Source of the DNA: Pseudarthrobacter oxydans
GTDB taxonomy: Bacteria; Actinomycetota; Actinomycetes; Actinomycetales; Micrococcaceae
Length of the DNA: 64,000 nt
Reading direction: 5' to 3'
Assembly (NCBI RefSeq): GCF_013314975.1
Contig: NZ_JABTYH010000016.1
Span: forward strand, 22,186-86,185
Each line of letters starts with the position of its first letter. Position 1 is the first letter of the stretch. Under the pieces are notes generated by a model. That model made no database searches. It was not told the DNA's origin and saw nothing but the letters and a program-made list of their open reading frames with translations. Positions 50,975 through 59,693 of the stretch are shown piece by piece. A program made the translations under genes and the position numbers.

Positions 50975-51712
50975 TTACGTCGCTGTGCGAAGTGCGGTGC
51001 GTCTGTCTCGCACCATCACCCGTAGCTGCTCTCGTTTGAGGTCAAACAAACCGATTCCTTCTATGAGGTCGCTTAGCTTTCGGTATCCGTAGTTGCGGGG
51101 GTCCAAAGACGCCTGATTGCTGATGTGGGCTCCCACTGAGGACAGGTGCGCCCATCCATCATCCCCACTGGCTGCTTCGACGGCGTTCCGTATCAACAGC
51201 ACAAGGCGGGTGTCGCTCCGAAGCTTCTTCGAGTCGACCTCACCTCCCGATGCGGCCTCCGGGCTTACCGGCGGCTGCCCGAGTCCCTCGACGTAGGTGA
51301 ACAGCGAACAAGCGTTGACGAACGGTTCCGGCGTTTTCCTCTCCCCGAACCCATACACCTTCAAGCCATCCGCCAGGATGCGCATGACCAGTGGAGTGAA
51401 GTCCGCGTCGCTGGACACCAGGGCGAATCCGTCAACCGAGCCGGACTGAAGCAGATCCATAGCATCAATCACCATCGCCATATCGGATGCGTTCTTACCG
51501 GCGCTATAGGCGAACTGCTGCATGGGACGAATCGCGTAGGGGTGAAGAACGGCTTCCCACTGCTGAAGTTGAGGGCTCTTCCAGTCACCGTAAGCACGCC
51601 GAACATTAGCGACACCATGTTTGGCGACCTCAGCGAGGATGACGTCAACCTTAGATGCCGGCGCGTTATCAGCATCGATGAGCAGAGCGATGTGCTTCTC
51701 GTCAGAGTTCAT
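50975..51712 (-). CDS. NYN-domain ribonuclease with OST-HTH/LOTUS domain
   Basis: 245 aa. NYN (PIN-like) domain: ALLIDADNAP, DMAMVIDAMDLL, FALVSSDADFTPLV (acidic residues for metal). C-terminal LOTUS/OST-HTH: HLSSVGAHISNQASLDPRNY then GYRKLSDLIEGIGLFDL. LabA/MARF1-like RNA-binding nuclease layout. Role in this organism unknown. Start 51712 chosen by the domain; the longer frame adds unlike sequence. Confidence 0.87.
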   Translation of the reverse strand: MNSDEKHIALLIDADNAPASKVDVILAEVAKHGVANVRRAYGDWKSPQLQQWEAVLHPYAIRPMQQFAYSAGKNASDMAMVIDAMDLLQSGSVDGFALVSSDADFTPLVMRILADGLKVYGFGERKTPEPFVNACSLFTYVEGLGQPPVSPEAASGGEVDSKKLRSDTRLVLLIRNAVEAASGDDGWAHLSSVGAHISNQASLDPRNYGYRKLSDLIEGIGLFDLKREQLRVMVRDRRTALRTAT

Positions 51713-51830
51713 TCGTTGAGGATGTCGGCCGAAACGGAGGCGCGTCAACTTATCGATTACCCCGTGCAAAGATCTTTGTCCTTCAATACGGATCAGCCAG
51801 TCATCCCGGTATAGCTCCTCGCTCGCGCAG

Positions 51831-52079
51831 CTACTCCGCCCCGCCCTCATCCTGCAGCTCGCCGGCCGCGATCCTCTCTGCGGTGCGCCGATAAGCCTCA
51901 GTGATGTAGTCCTCGATGTCGTTGGCCCCGATGCGCCACACGCCCCTTCCCCCGACCTGGATTCCGCGAAGCTCCCCTGTCTTGATGAGCCCCCGGATCA
52001 GACTGGCCTTCACGTTCAGCTCCTCCGCCGCCTGCTCGATCGTGAGGAATCTACGGGGGTTCTTTGGTTCGTCGGTCAC
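51831..52079 (-). CDS. excisionase-like HTH_17 DNA-binding protein
   Basis: 82 aa: FLTIEQAAEELNVKASLIRG, LIKTGELRGIQVGGRGVWRI, then ANDIEDYITEAY, the MerR/excisionase HTH pattern. Start GTG 52079. No tyrosine integrase is nearby; the serine recombinase at 45173 is the only recombinase in this half. Confidence 0.78.
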   Translation of the reverse strand: MTDEPKNPRRFLTIEQAAEELNVKASLIRGLIKTGELRGIQVGGRGVWRIGANDIEDYITEAYRRTAERIAAGELQDEGGAE

Positions 52080-52277
52080 CGGTTCATCCTATGCGCGGTG
52101 TGGCCTTGGATCTCGGTCGTGTCGCCGTTGTGGCCCGCGCCCGGCCGTGGACCCCCCCACGGGGAATCAACTCAAGATCGACACAAGAGATTCCGAGGAT
52201 TGACCGAATCCCTTCCCCCGCTCCCTCCTGGCTTCCTAGAGTGTTTTAAGGCATCAACGACTACGTCTGGGGGACGT

Positions 52278-52472
52278 ATGAGCACGAGTGGAATCCAATC
52301 CCGTATGCAGCCGAGCATGGCACGGCCACGGCCAGCAGAGCTGAGGAAACCAGAGGAACTGCCGCGTCAGGCCGCCGGAGCTCTTACGCCAAAGGGGCGG
52401 GAGCATGAGGTGCGGCGGCTGATTCGCGACCTCGCTGCCCTTGCTGCTAACCGCGGTGCGCAGGTCTCGTAG
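52278..52472 (+). CDS. small basic hypothetical protein
   Basis: 64 aa, Arg/Pro-rich, probably disordered at the N-terminus with a helical tail (EHEVRRLIRDLAALAANRG). 3 bp before the next gene, so probably co-transcribed. Confidence 0.5.
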   Translation: MSTSGIQSRMQPSMARPRPAELRKPEELPRQAAGALTPKGREHEVRRLIRDLAALAANRGAQVS

Positions 52473-52475
52473 ATC

Positions 52476-53255
52476 ATGAAACAAATCTTCGATACGACCC
52501 ACAACTACAAAACCGACACCCCCTCCGCCAAGCCCGACGCCGACAGGGACAGCCAGATCCTGCGTGCGGACCATGAGCTGCTGTGGACCAAAAGGCTTCC
52601 CGCATCCGAGCAGATTTTCGCTCCGAAAGTGACACCTCGCAAGACTGAGTACCTCATCTTCACGGACGCCAATAGCGACAGATTCTGCTACGGCAGCGAT
52701 GCCATCACCAGCTCCTACACAGACTGGGTGAAGACGAAGAGGCCGAGGTCGAGGGCTCTGGTCGAGGCCATCGCTGGGCTAAACCCTGAGCAGCGGGCCC
52801 GTTACCTCGACCCTCCATACACCATCGGTAGTGCGATGATTTGGCCGGTTCGAAGCAAGGACTACCACACCGTCAACAGAGTACGGGGGAGGAACATACT
52901 CATCGCGGATCGGATGGATCTCACGCTCGAATGCATCCAGCTCCACTACGCAAGGAAAGCCGGTCACCCTCTCGAAAAAGCAACTACCGCCTACGACGAC
53001 TTTTTCGAACTGTTCGGCACCTTCAAGGGATTCGTAGAATTCTTCCACTTTCAAGACCTGATAAAGCCCGGCACCGACTACCAGAAGATCGAGTACTTTC
53101 TGAGGCCGAACAACTTCAAGCGTGCCGCAACCCCGGCTACAACAGATGAGTACATCGAGTACCGGGAGAACATCCTGGCGTTCATCAAGAAACGGACCGA
53201 ACGGATGGCCGACTGGGTCATAAAGAATCGCCCCGACGTTGAGGTTCGCCAGTAG
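52476..53255 (+). CDS. hypothetical protein, DUF6994-like
   Basis: 259 aa soluble protein. The pattern FDTTHNYKTDTP, TIGSAMIWPV, RGRNILIADRMDLTLECIQL and FFELFGTFKGFVEFFHFQDL recalls the DUF6994 family (assignment from memory, tentative). Function unknown. Confidence 0.68.
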   Translation: MKQIFDTTHNYKTDTPSAKPDADRDSQILRADHELLWTKRLPASEQIFAPKVTPRKTEYLIFTDANSDRFCYGSDAITSSYTDWVKTKRPRSRALVEAIAGLNPEQRARYLDPPYTIGSAMIWPVRSKDYHTVNRVRGRNILIADRMDLTLECIQLHYARKAGHPLEKATTAYDDFFELFGTFKGFVEFFHFQDLIKPGTDYQKIEYFLRPNNFKRAATPATTDEYIEYRENILAFIKKRTERMADWVIKNRPDVEVRQ

Positions 53256-53300
53256 CGTTGCAGGACCTCAAAGGACCCAAGGCGAAACCCTAACGACGGC

Positions 53301-54029
53301 CTAGTAGTCGATGGCCTTCCGGTCCATGGACTTGAGCGCGGCGAGCCGTGCTTCCACTTCGGTCTGCTCACCGAGGTCTTCGAGGGAGGCGAACTGGGCA
53401 TCCAGGGATGAGGCGGCGAGTTCCTGCTGGCCGCGGACCGTGGCTTCCTGGCGGCGGATGCGCTCCTCGTACCGGCCGATGGCCGATGTCGGGTCGCCAG
53501 CGTCGAGAGACTTGAGCGCCTCATGGACTTGGGACTGGGCGGCCGCCGTCCGGGACCGGGCCACCAGCTCGTTGCGCTTGGCGGTGAGCTCGTGCAGCTT
53601 GCCCTTCATCTGGTCGAGCCCGCCTTTGAGCTTGTCGACGATCTCGTTCTGCGCGGCCAGGCCCGGCTCCTGCCCCTTGGCCGTCGACTCGGCGGTCATC
53701 TGCCGCTGAAGAGCGAGCCTGGCCAGGGCATCGAACTTGTCGGCGTCCACACCGTTCCCGGCGGCCCGGAACTCATCAGCTTTCCGGGAGGCGGCAATGG
53801 CCTTGCTGCCCCAGGAGTTGGCGTCGTTCACGGCCCGCCTGTAGTCCTCTTCGGCCATGCGGACGTTGCCGATGGTCTGCGCGACTGCGGCTTCGGCTTC
53901 GCGGATGTTGGCCGAGTAGTCCCGGACCATCTGGTCCAGCATCTTCTGCGGGTCTTCGGCGGAGTCCAGGAGGGCGTTGATGTTGGCATTGGCCAGCTGG
54001 GCAACGCGGGCGAAAATACTCTGCTTCAC
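53301..54029 (-). CDS. PspA/IM30-family membrane-stress protein
   Basis: 242 aa, almost fully coiled-coil. SIFARVAQLANANINALLDS then AEDPQKMLDQMVRDY is the PspA N-terminal signature. Forms membrane-binding ESCRT-III-like assemblies under envelope stress. Start GTG 54029 preferred (family begins MKQSIFxR). A CCGTACACAT motif lies 35 bp upstream. Confidence 0.9.
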   Translation of the reverse strand: MKQSIFARVAQLANANINALLDSAEDPQKMLDQMVRDYSANIREAEAAVAQTIGNVRMAEEDYRRAVNDANSWGSKAIAASRKADEFRAAGNGVDADKFDALARLALQRQMTAESTAKGQEPGLAAQNEIVDKLKGGLDQMKGKLHELTAKRNELVARSRTAAAQSQVHEALKSLDAGDPTSAIGRYEERIRRQEATVRGQQELAASSLDAQFASLEDLGEQTEVEARLAALKSMDRKAIDY

Positions 54030-54064
54030 GGGGATCTTTCTATCGATCGTCGGGTTCAAATTTT

Positions 54065-54074
54065 ATGTGTACGG
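54065..54074 (-). promoter_or_regulatory. CCGTACACAT motif upstream of PspA gene
   Basis: Minus-strand CCGTACACAT, 35 bp before the GTG at 54029. Confidence 0.42.
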
Positions 54075-54160
54075 CACCATCAGGGGCCAGATGCAGGGCG
54101 CCTCTGTGTGCCGGTCTACCCCCGCCTGTCGGCAGCCCCGCGCCCAGATGACCCGTCCGG

Positions 54161-54421
54161 CTAGAGCGGCCGGCCGAAGGGATAGTCCACCCACGCCCCC
54201 GCGCCTTCTTCCGGGCATGCCCGGCCGGCACCATCTCGCGCGGACCGGTAGTCCGCGGGGAAGCGGGCTCCCCGAAGCACGGCGTTCAAGTCAACGCCGT
54301 ATTCCTCTCGTCCGTCGGCGAAGCGCGCGTCATAGTGAATGCTGCGGTAGCGGCTTCTCAACCAGCGATGAGTCTTCCACGTTGCTGTGGCCCGGATAGC
54401 AGTCGGCATTTCTGAAGTCAT
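54161..54421 (-). CDS. small hypothetical protein
   Basis: 86 aa, basic, Arg/Tyr-rich; RFADGREEYGVDLNAVLRG. GATGAAGGT upstream. No family recognised. Confidence 0.5.
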   Translation of the reverse strand: MTSEMPTAIRATATWKTHRWLRSRYRSIHYDARFADGREEYGVDLNAVLRGARFPADYRSARDGAGRACPEEGAGAWVDYPFGRPL

Positions 54422-54450
54422 ACCTTCATCCTCGCTTCTCAAATGGCTAC

Positions 54451-54906
54451 CTAATCACTCCCATGCCTTGTAGATGGCGTGATCTGCACAGGCCCAGAGG
54501 GCCGCCACGAGAATGAGGGCGCTCCCCCAGCAGTCTCATCAAGCGTCGCCCACAGGCTGCTTAGGGCGGTTTCCAGCCGTGCGGCCCAGGCGACCCCTGT
54601 GGAAGCTCCCGCGAGGAACCCTCCAAACCAGGCATATCCTGCTGCGCCCAGCGCGACCCACACAGCGATGAACAGCACGAGAACGACGGATCCCATCCAC
54701 CGCCTGGTCACGCCAAAACGGACGAGGACTGCACCTGCGAGCAGGCCCGCGACCATGGCCCCGAGTTCAAGCAGCACCTGCTGTGTTGGCAGAAACACCA
54801 TCACCGCCACAGTAGCCATTAGGACCAATCCGCTGAATATTAGCGCTCCCTTCCAGGGGCGCCTGCGACTAATTCCCACCATTGCCGCCTTTCGAAGGCT
54901 CATCAT
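54451..54906 (-). CDS. four-helix membrane protein of the ABC exporter operon
   Basis: 151 aa with four hydrophobic segments (ALIFSGLVLMATVAVMVF, LELGAMVAGLLAGAVLV, SVVLVLFIAVWVALGAAGYAW, and a Gly/Ala-rich one). Its ATGATG overlaps the permease stop, so it is coupled to the transporter. Function unknown. Confidence 0.65.
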   Translation of the reverse strand: MMSLRKAAMVGISRRRPWKGALIFSGLVLMATVAVMVFLPTQQVLLELGAMVAGLLAGAVLVRFGVTRRWMGSVVLVLFIAVWVALGAAGYAWFGGFLAGASTGVAWAARLETALSSLWATLDETAGGAPSFSWRPSGPVQITPSTRHGSD

Positions 54907-56141
54907 TTGGCGGCGAGTTCTTTGCGACGGAAGGTCCCGGCAATGGAGAGCTTCTTGCCGTATTCGATGGACCCGTACCGGAAGAGGTGGACGGCGAGGC
55001 GGAGGATGAGGAGCCCGACGATGAACAGTTCGGCGATCACGATGGTGGCCTCCATGCCGGAGAGGGTGCCGAAGCCGTTGCGGAGCATGGCGGTGACGGG
55101 GGCGGTCAGCGGGAAGTACGTGAACACCTGCACGATCACGGAGTCCGGGTCGGAGATGATGAGGCTGAACGTGTAGAAGGGGATGAACATGGCGGCCATG
55201 AGTGGGCCGAAGATGGTGCCGGCTTCTTTTGCGGTGGGCATGATGGCGCCGATGGCCACGAGCACACCGGTGAACAGGGTGAACCCGCCCAGGAGGAGCA
55301 GCGCGCCGGTGATCATGGGGCCGGGCTCGATGATCAGCGAGGACAGGTCCATCTCCGGCAGGGCCAGGGAGTCGCGGAAGAACAGGTAGCCGGCTGCGAT
55401 CGGGGCCAGGAAGACGAGCATCTGGACGAGCCCGACGGAGAACAGGGAGATGATCTTGCCGGTGATCAGGGTGGTCGGGTTCAGGGTTGTCAGGATCATC
55501 TCGGTGACCCGGTTCTCTTTCTCCTCCAGGGTGGAGTTCAGCATCTGGTTGGAGAGCAGGATCATGGCCACGTAGAACAGGACCAGGAACAGCAGCGGCG
55601 GGATGACTGATTCGATGCCGCCGGAGGGCTTCCCGTCCCGGTACGTTTCGGAGTCGAAGTCCACTCCCCCGGACAGGGCTGCGGTCAGGCGCGGGTTGGC
55701 GACCTGGGACTGGGCGGCGGCGTTGAGCAGCTGCTCGGCCACGGCCTCGTACTTGCCGTTCTCGAACATGCCCTTGTCGGCGCCGTAGACCTTCACCGGT
55801 TCCGTGGAAGGGTCCGCCGGGTAGTCGAAGTACGCCTCGGAACTGCCGTCCTTCACCGCTGCGATGGCCGCGTCCGGGTCGGTGGCGGTCTTTCCGCCGG
55901 CGGCCTGGGCCATGCCGGCGGGGATGATGCCGGAGGCGTCCGTGTACGTGAAGGACAGCGACGCGTTCTTCTGGGCGTCGGCGCTGGCCTCGGTGCTGGA
56001 GTTGGAGGCGTAGATCAGGACGAAGAGCAGCACCAGGAGCACCGGGATCGACAAGGTGGCGATCGCGAAGCCCTTCTTCTTGATGGTCCGGGTGAATTCG
56101 AACCCGACGACGGTGCCCAGGTTGTGCTGTGAAAATGCCAT
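54903..56141 (-). CDS. ABC-2 type permease (NatB-like)
   Basis: 412 aa. An N-terminal TM helix (AIATLSIPVLLVLLFVLIYA), a ~150-residue extracellular domain, then five TM segments. LEEKENRVTEMILTTLNPTTLITGKII is the hallmark NatB cytoplasmic loop. NatAB-type exporters expel Na+ or drugs and antimicrobial compounds. ATG overlaps the ATPase stop. Confidence 0.9.
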   Translation of the reverse strand: MAFSQHNLGTVVGFEFTRTIKKKGFAIATLSIPVLLVLLFVLIYASNSSTEASADAQKNASLSFTYTDASGIIPAGMAQAAGGKTATDPDAAIAAVKDGSSEAYFDYPADPSTEPVKVYGADKGMFENGKYEAVAEQLLNAAAQSQVANPRLTAALSGGVDFDSETYRDGKPSGGIESVIPPLLFLVLFYVAMILLSNQMLNSTLEEKENRVTEMILTTLNPTTLITGKIISLFSVGLVQMLVFLAPIAAGYLFFRDSLALPEMDLSSLIIEPGPMITGALLLLGGFTLFTGVLVAIGAIMPTAKEAGTIFGPLMAAMFIPFYTFSLIISDPDSVIVQVFTYFPLTAPVTAMLRNGFGTLSGMEATIVIAELFIVGLLILRLAVHLFRYGSIEYGKKLSIAGTFRRKELAAK

Positions 56142-57070
56142 TACTGGACCTCTGCCATCTGCTGTTCGCCGTAGACCTGAATGAAAATCTCCTCCAGGGA
56201 GACCCGCGCGGTCGTGAAAGACCGCACCGCAACGCCGGCCTCGACCAGCTCACGGAGGACGCCCGTCTCGGTAGCCCCAAGACGCGGGGCCAGCTCAGCC
56301 CGGCCGCCGGCATTGGTGACGACGTCGTACAGTGCCGAGGCGGGCAGGATGCCCTCGAAGGTGACCCGGTAGAGGGTGCCGCCGAACTGCTCCTGCACCT
56401 CGGAGACGGTGCCGTAGGCGCGGGCAGTGCCGTCTTTGAGCAGGATGACCCGGTCGCAGAGCCGCTCAACTTCCTCCATCTGGTGGGTGACCATGATGAC
56501 GGTCGCGCCGGCCAGCTTCTGCTCCTCGATGATGTCCATCAGCAGGCGCCGGTTCACCGGGTCGAAGCCCTTGGTGGGCTCGTCCAGGATGAGCAGCTCC
56601 GGGTCGTTCATGATGGTCACGCCGAGCTGGACTTTCTGCTGCTGGCCGCCGGAGAGCTTATCCAGCCGGACCGCGGCTTTGTCGACCAGGCCGACCCGCT
56701 CCAGGTACTCCTGCGACCAGGTTTTCGCCGCCGTCTTGGACAGGCCCTTGAGCCGGCCGAAGTAGACCATCACGTCGAGGACGGCTTCCTTCTTGTACAG
56801 GCCGCGCTCCTCCGGCAGGTACCCGAGGCGTGCCCCGTCCCGGGGTTCGAAGACCTTCCCGCCGATGTGCAGGGTCCCGGCGGTGGGCTGGTAGATGCCC
56901 AGCAGCGCCCGGAGTGTGGTGGTCTTCCCGGATCCGTTACTGCCCAGGAACCCGAAGGTCTCCCCCGCCCTCACATCGAAGGACAGGTCTTTGATGACCG
57001 TGGTGTCCCCGAAATCCATCCGGAAGTTTTGAATGTGCACAAGCGGCTCTGCCGCGTCCCCCAACGTCAT
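56141..57070 (-). CDS. ABC transporter ATP-binding protein (NatA-like)
   Basis: 309 aa. Walker A GSNGSGKTT, Q-loop YLPEERGLY (NatA-typical), signature LSGGQQQK, Walker B LLILDEPTKGFD, H-loop VTHQ. C-terminal DUF4162-like domain (RAYGTVSEVQEQFGGTLYRV). Start ATG 57070 with a CCTACGCAT motif 45 bp upstream. Drives the permease encoded next. Confidence 0.94.
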   Translation of the reverse strand: MTLGDAAEPLVHIQNFRMDFGDTTVIKDLSFDVRAGETFGFLGSNGSGKTTTLRALLGIYQPTAGTLHIGGKVFEPRDGARLGYLPEERGLYKKEAVLDVMVYFGRLKGLSKTAAKTWSQEYLERVGLVDKAAVRLDKLSGGQQQKVQLGVTIMNDPELLILDEPTKGFDPVNRRLLMDIIEEQKLAGATVIMVTHQMEEVERLCDRVILLKDGTARAYGTVSEVQEQFGGTLYRVTFEGILPASALYDVVTNAGGRAELAPRLGATETGVLRELVEAGVAVRSFTTARVSLEEIFIQVYGEQQMAEVQ

Positions 57071-57115
57071 GCTGCCCAGCCTATCTGTCGCCCGGAATGG
57101 TCCCTGCCCATAGGC

Positions 57116-57124
57116 ATGCGTAGG
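57116..57124 (-). promoter_or_regulatory. CCTACGCAT motif upstream of the ABC operon
   Basis: Minus-strand CCTACGCAT, 45 bp before the ATG at 57070. Confidence 0.4.
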
Positions 57125-57199
57125 GCGAGGCCAGGCGGCTGCTGGCATCCTCAGTTGAGGGGACCCACTGTGTCAGGGGGCAGCGGTGGACGGGCTCGG

Positions 57200-57646
57200 T
57201 CAGCAGTAGACGCTGAGCTGGGGTGCGGTGCTGGTCCAGACATTGGTGGATCCCGGGACCTGGTACTGGGCCTCGATGGAGTAAGTCCACCAGCCGCCGG
57301 CTGCGGCGCCGGCCTGGAAGTACCCGCCCGGGGTCAGGTCAACGATTGCCTGGGTGGTCCCGGCGGGGTCTTTGACGCGCAGGACGTAGTTGGTGGCCCT
57401 GGGTACGGTTCCGTGGCTGGTGACCGAGATGGACAGGCGGTGCTTGCCGCTGTTGCCGATCGGGCTGCAGCTGGTGCTGGCGGTGTTGCCCGCCGGTGCT
57501 GCCAGGACGAGGGCGCTTGCCGTCATGGCGCTGGTCGAGCTCGTGGTGAAGACCGCGTGGGCGGCCGGTGCGCCGATGAGGAGGCAGGCCAGGGCCGCGG
57601 CGGCAGGCATAAGCCCACGCCGCAGCGTTGTCCTGTAATCCCTCAT
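57200..57646 (-). CDS. exported protein, possibly TasA-locus partner
   Basis: 148 aa. Signal peptide MRDYRTTLRRGLMPAAAALA then CLLIGAPAAHA with cleavage before VFTTSSTSAM. The post-cleavage (F/V)TTSSTS region resembles the start of SipW-processed TasA/CalY-like proteins (compare AFTSSTAAN at 57978). Two Cys may pair. The rest is beta-rich (HRLSISVTSHGTV, YVLRVKDPAG). Divergent from the TasA-like gene. Confidence 0.68.
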   Translation of the reverse strand: MRDYRTTLRRGLMPAAAALACLLIGAPAAHAVFTTSSTSAMTASALVLAAPAGNTASTSCSPIGNSGKHRLSISVTSHGTVPRATNYVLRVKDPAGTTQAIVDLTPGGYFQAGAAAGGWWTYSIEAQYQVPGSTNVWTSTAPQLSVYC

Positions 57647-57731
57647 CGGTCCCTTCCCGGGTGGCTGGCCGCGGCGCCGGGCGAAGTCCCGTGTGCCTCT
57701 CGGGCGCGGCCTTCATCTACCCTTCCGGACC

Positions 57732-57876
57732 AAGCTCAAGAAAGACTCAAGCCTGGCTCTGGAAGGCATCAAAACCCGCGCCTCGCCCAGTGATCCAGAC
57801 CACCAGAATGGCGCTGACCTGCGACGATACCGATTCTTGACTGATTCTTGAGCGTATGTGTTGCCCCTCCTTGAGT
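57732..57876. promoter_or_regulatory. TCAAG/CTTGA repeats in the divergent TasA-locus promoter
   Basis: CTCAAGAAAGACTCAAG (57735), TTCTTGACTGATTCTTGAG (57834) and CCTTGAGT (57869) are related half-sites in direct and inverted arrangement, in the 331-bp gap between genes 57646(-) and 57978(+). They suit a shared regulator, with no other gene in the gap. Confidence 0.5.
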
Positions 57877-57977
57877 CTGGCCCGGAAAGGTAAACCGAGG
57901 TCAGGCCAAGCAGTGCGCCTGACCCACTTTCTTCGGCCGGCCCACTGGGGGTAGGCCCGTCAAACAAAGGACTCAGA

Positions 57978-58586
57978 ATGGGCATCAGCATGAAAACCAC
58001 CTCCGGCAAGATCCTCGCCTCCGTCGCCCTGGTCGGCACCGCGGCAGCCGTCGCCGGCATGGGCACGTACGGTGCGTTCACCTCCAGCACCGCGGCGAAC
58101 GCAGCTGTTACCGCCGGTACCGTTCAGATCGCCCTCGGCGCGCCCGGTGCGAACAACACCCTCAGCGTCCCGGTCGGAGGCGTCCTGCCCGGTGACACCG
58201 TCGAGAAGCTCGTCACCCTGGCCAACACCGGCGACTCGGACCTGAACGCCGTCACCCTCACCACGGACGCCGGCGCCACCGCCTCCGCCCTGACCACTGA
58301 AGCTGTCGACGGCCTGCAGCTGACCATCGAAAACTGCAGCGTTGCCTGGACCGGGACCGCCGCACCGTACAGCTGCGCTGGAACCAAGAGCGTCGTCCTG
58401 GCCTCCTCCCCGATCATCGGCGCCAACCGCGCCCTGGCCAACCTGACCGCCCTCACCGCCGCGAAGACCGACTACCTCAAGGTGTCGACCACGCTGGCGA
58501 AGTCCGCCCCCAACACCGCCCAGGGCGCCTCGAGCACCATCGGCTTCGCCTTCTCCGGCACCCAGCGCACCGAGACGGTCAAGTAA
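57978..58586 (+). CDS. TasA/CalY-like SipW-dependent exported protein
   Basis: 202 aa. N-terminal GKILASVALVGTAAAVAGMG then TYGAFTSSTAANAAVTAG is the SipW-dependent signal and the start of the mature TasA-like beta-sandwich. GGVLPGDTVEKLVTLANTG, SDLNAVTLTT and FSGTQ follow the family. Forms extracellular fibres or biofilm matrix in Bacillus; role in actinobacteria is less clear. The next gene is its likely signal peptidase. Start ATG 57978 or 57990. Confidence 0.85.
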   Translation: MGISMKTTSGKILASVALVGTAAAVAGMGTYGAFTSSTAANAAVTAGTVQIALGAPGANNTLSVPVGGVLPGDTVEKLVTLANTGDSDLNAVTLTTDAGATASALTTEAVDGLQLTIENCSVAWTGTAAPYSCAGTKSVVLASSPIIGANRALANLTALTAAKTDYLKVSTTLAKSAPNTAQGASSTIGFAFSGTQRTETVK

Positions 58587-58633
58587 GACTCCGCCTGCCC
58601 GGAACCTGATCCCCCAAGACCTGAAAGCCAGCC

Positions 58634-59287
58634 ATGAGCACCGCACTGAAATCCATCCGAACCCCCAATGTCACGGGTGAGGTGCGGCGCCGCGGCCAGG
58701 CAGCCAGTGTTTCCGGTTCCGGGCGGGCGGCCACCCTGGCCCGCCGTGCCGTCTCGGTGGTGACGACGGCGCTGTTCGTTGTCGCCCTCGCAGGGTTCCT
58801 CGCCCTTGCCGTTGGGCCCCGCATCTTCGGCTACCAGACGATGACCATGCTCACCGGCTCGATGTCGCCGCTGATCAACCCGGGCGACGTCGTCGTGACC
58901 TTGCCCGTCCCCACGTCTGAGATTAGGACCGGGGACATCATCACCTACCACATCCCCGTCGAGGACCAACGGGTGGAAACCCACCGGGTCGTCGAGGTGA
59001 CTGACCATCTCGACGGGAGCATCACCGTACAGACCAAGGGCGATGCGAACAACGGTGTCGACCCGTGGCTCGCCACGATCAGCGCAGCGACGGTCGACCG
59101 GCACGTAGCCACGATCCCCCACGTCGGTGCCGCCATCCGAACCCTGCGCGAACCGGTCATCCTGAACACCCTCATGTACGGGGCGCCGGCAGTTCTCGTC
59201 GTCGGCATGCTCGCCTCCATCTGGAACAAAAAGCCTGAATCGGACAGGGCAGAGGCCGCGGTGCTGCCGACAGGCACCAATGCCTGA
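58634..59287 (+). CDS. SipW-like type I signal peptidase
   Basis: 217 aa. TM helix VVTTALFVVALAGFLALAVG, catalytic TGSMSPLINPGDVVV (Ser), THRVVEV (His replaces the Lys of Lep-type enzymes: S26B/archaeal-eukaryal type), KGDANNGVDPW (Asp region), and a C-terminal TM helix. Processes TasA-like substrates. 47 bp after the TasA-like gene. Confidence 0.92.
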   Translation: MSTALKSIRTPNVTGEVRRRGQAASVSGSGRAATLARRAVSVVTTALFVVALAGFLALAVGPRIFGYQTMTMLTGSMSPLINPGDVVVTLPVPTSEIRTGDIITYHIPVEDQRVETHRVVEVTDHLDGSITVQTKGDANNGVDPWLATISAATVDRHVATIPHVGAAIRTLREPVILNTLMYGAPAVLVVGMLASIWNKKPESDRAEAAVLPTGTNA

Positions 59288-59693
59288 GCACCCACTGATC
59301 GACTCCCGGGCCACCCTCGACCTCGCGGACCAGATGGACAGCCCTCACGCCGCCCTGCGGTTCCTGAGCGACTACCTCGTCATGCTTCAGGGCCGGCTGG
59401 GGCGCATCCTCGTTGGACTGACCGGCGAGGACGCGGAAACCTCTATGGATGCCATCCTCAGCCTGAAAATTTCCTCTGCCATGAACGGCGCACACCAGGC
59501 CGCAGCCAGCTGTCATTCCCTGGAGGCCTTGGTTCACGGCGGCTGCTTTGAGATGGCCCGGGCCGAGTCCGTCAAGCTGACCGCCATCGTCTCCCGGCTG
59601 ACGGACTCCGCCGCCGCCCTTCTTGAACAGGCGATGGCCGATCTCGGGCTGGAGAGCCTCCAGGACACTTTCGGGGCGTCCCGGGCCGCCTAA
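59280..59693 (+). CDS. hypothetical helical protein
   Basis: 137 aa, all-helical. HAALRFLSDYLVMLQGRLGR and a later SAMNGAHQAAASCHSLEAL look vaguely like an HPt-type bundle, but no HxxKG is present. Overlaps the SipW gene by 8 bp. Function unknown. Confidence 0.58.
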   Translation: MPEHPLIDSRATLDLADQMDSPHAALRFLSDYLVMLQGRLGRILVGLTGEDAETSMDAILSLKISSAMNGAHQAAASCHSLEALVHGGCFEMARAESVKLTAIVSRLTDSAAALLEQAMADLGLESLQDTFGASRAA

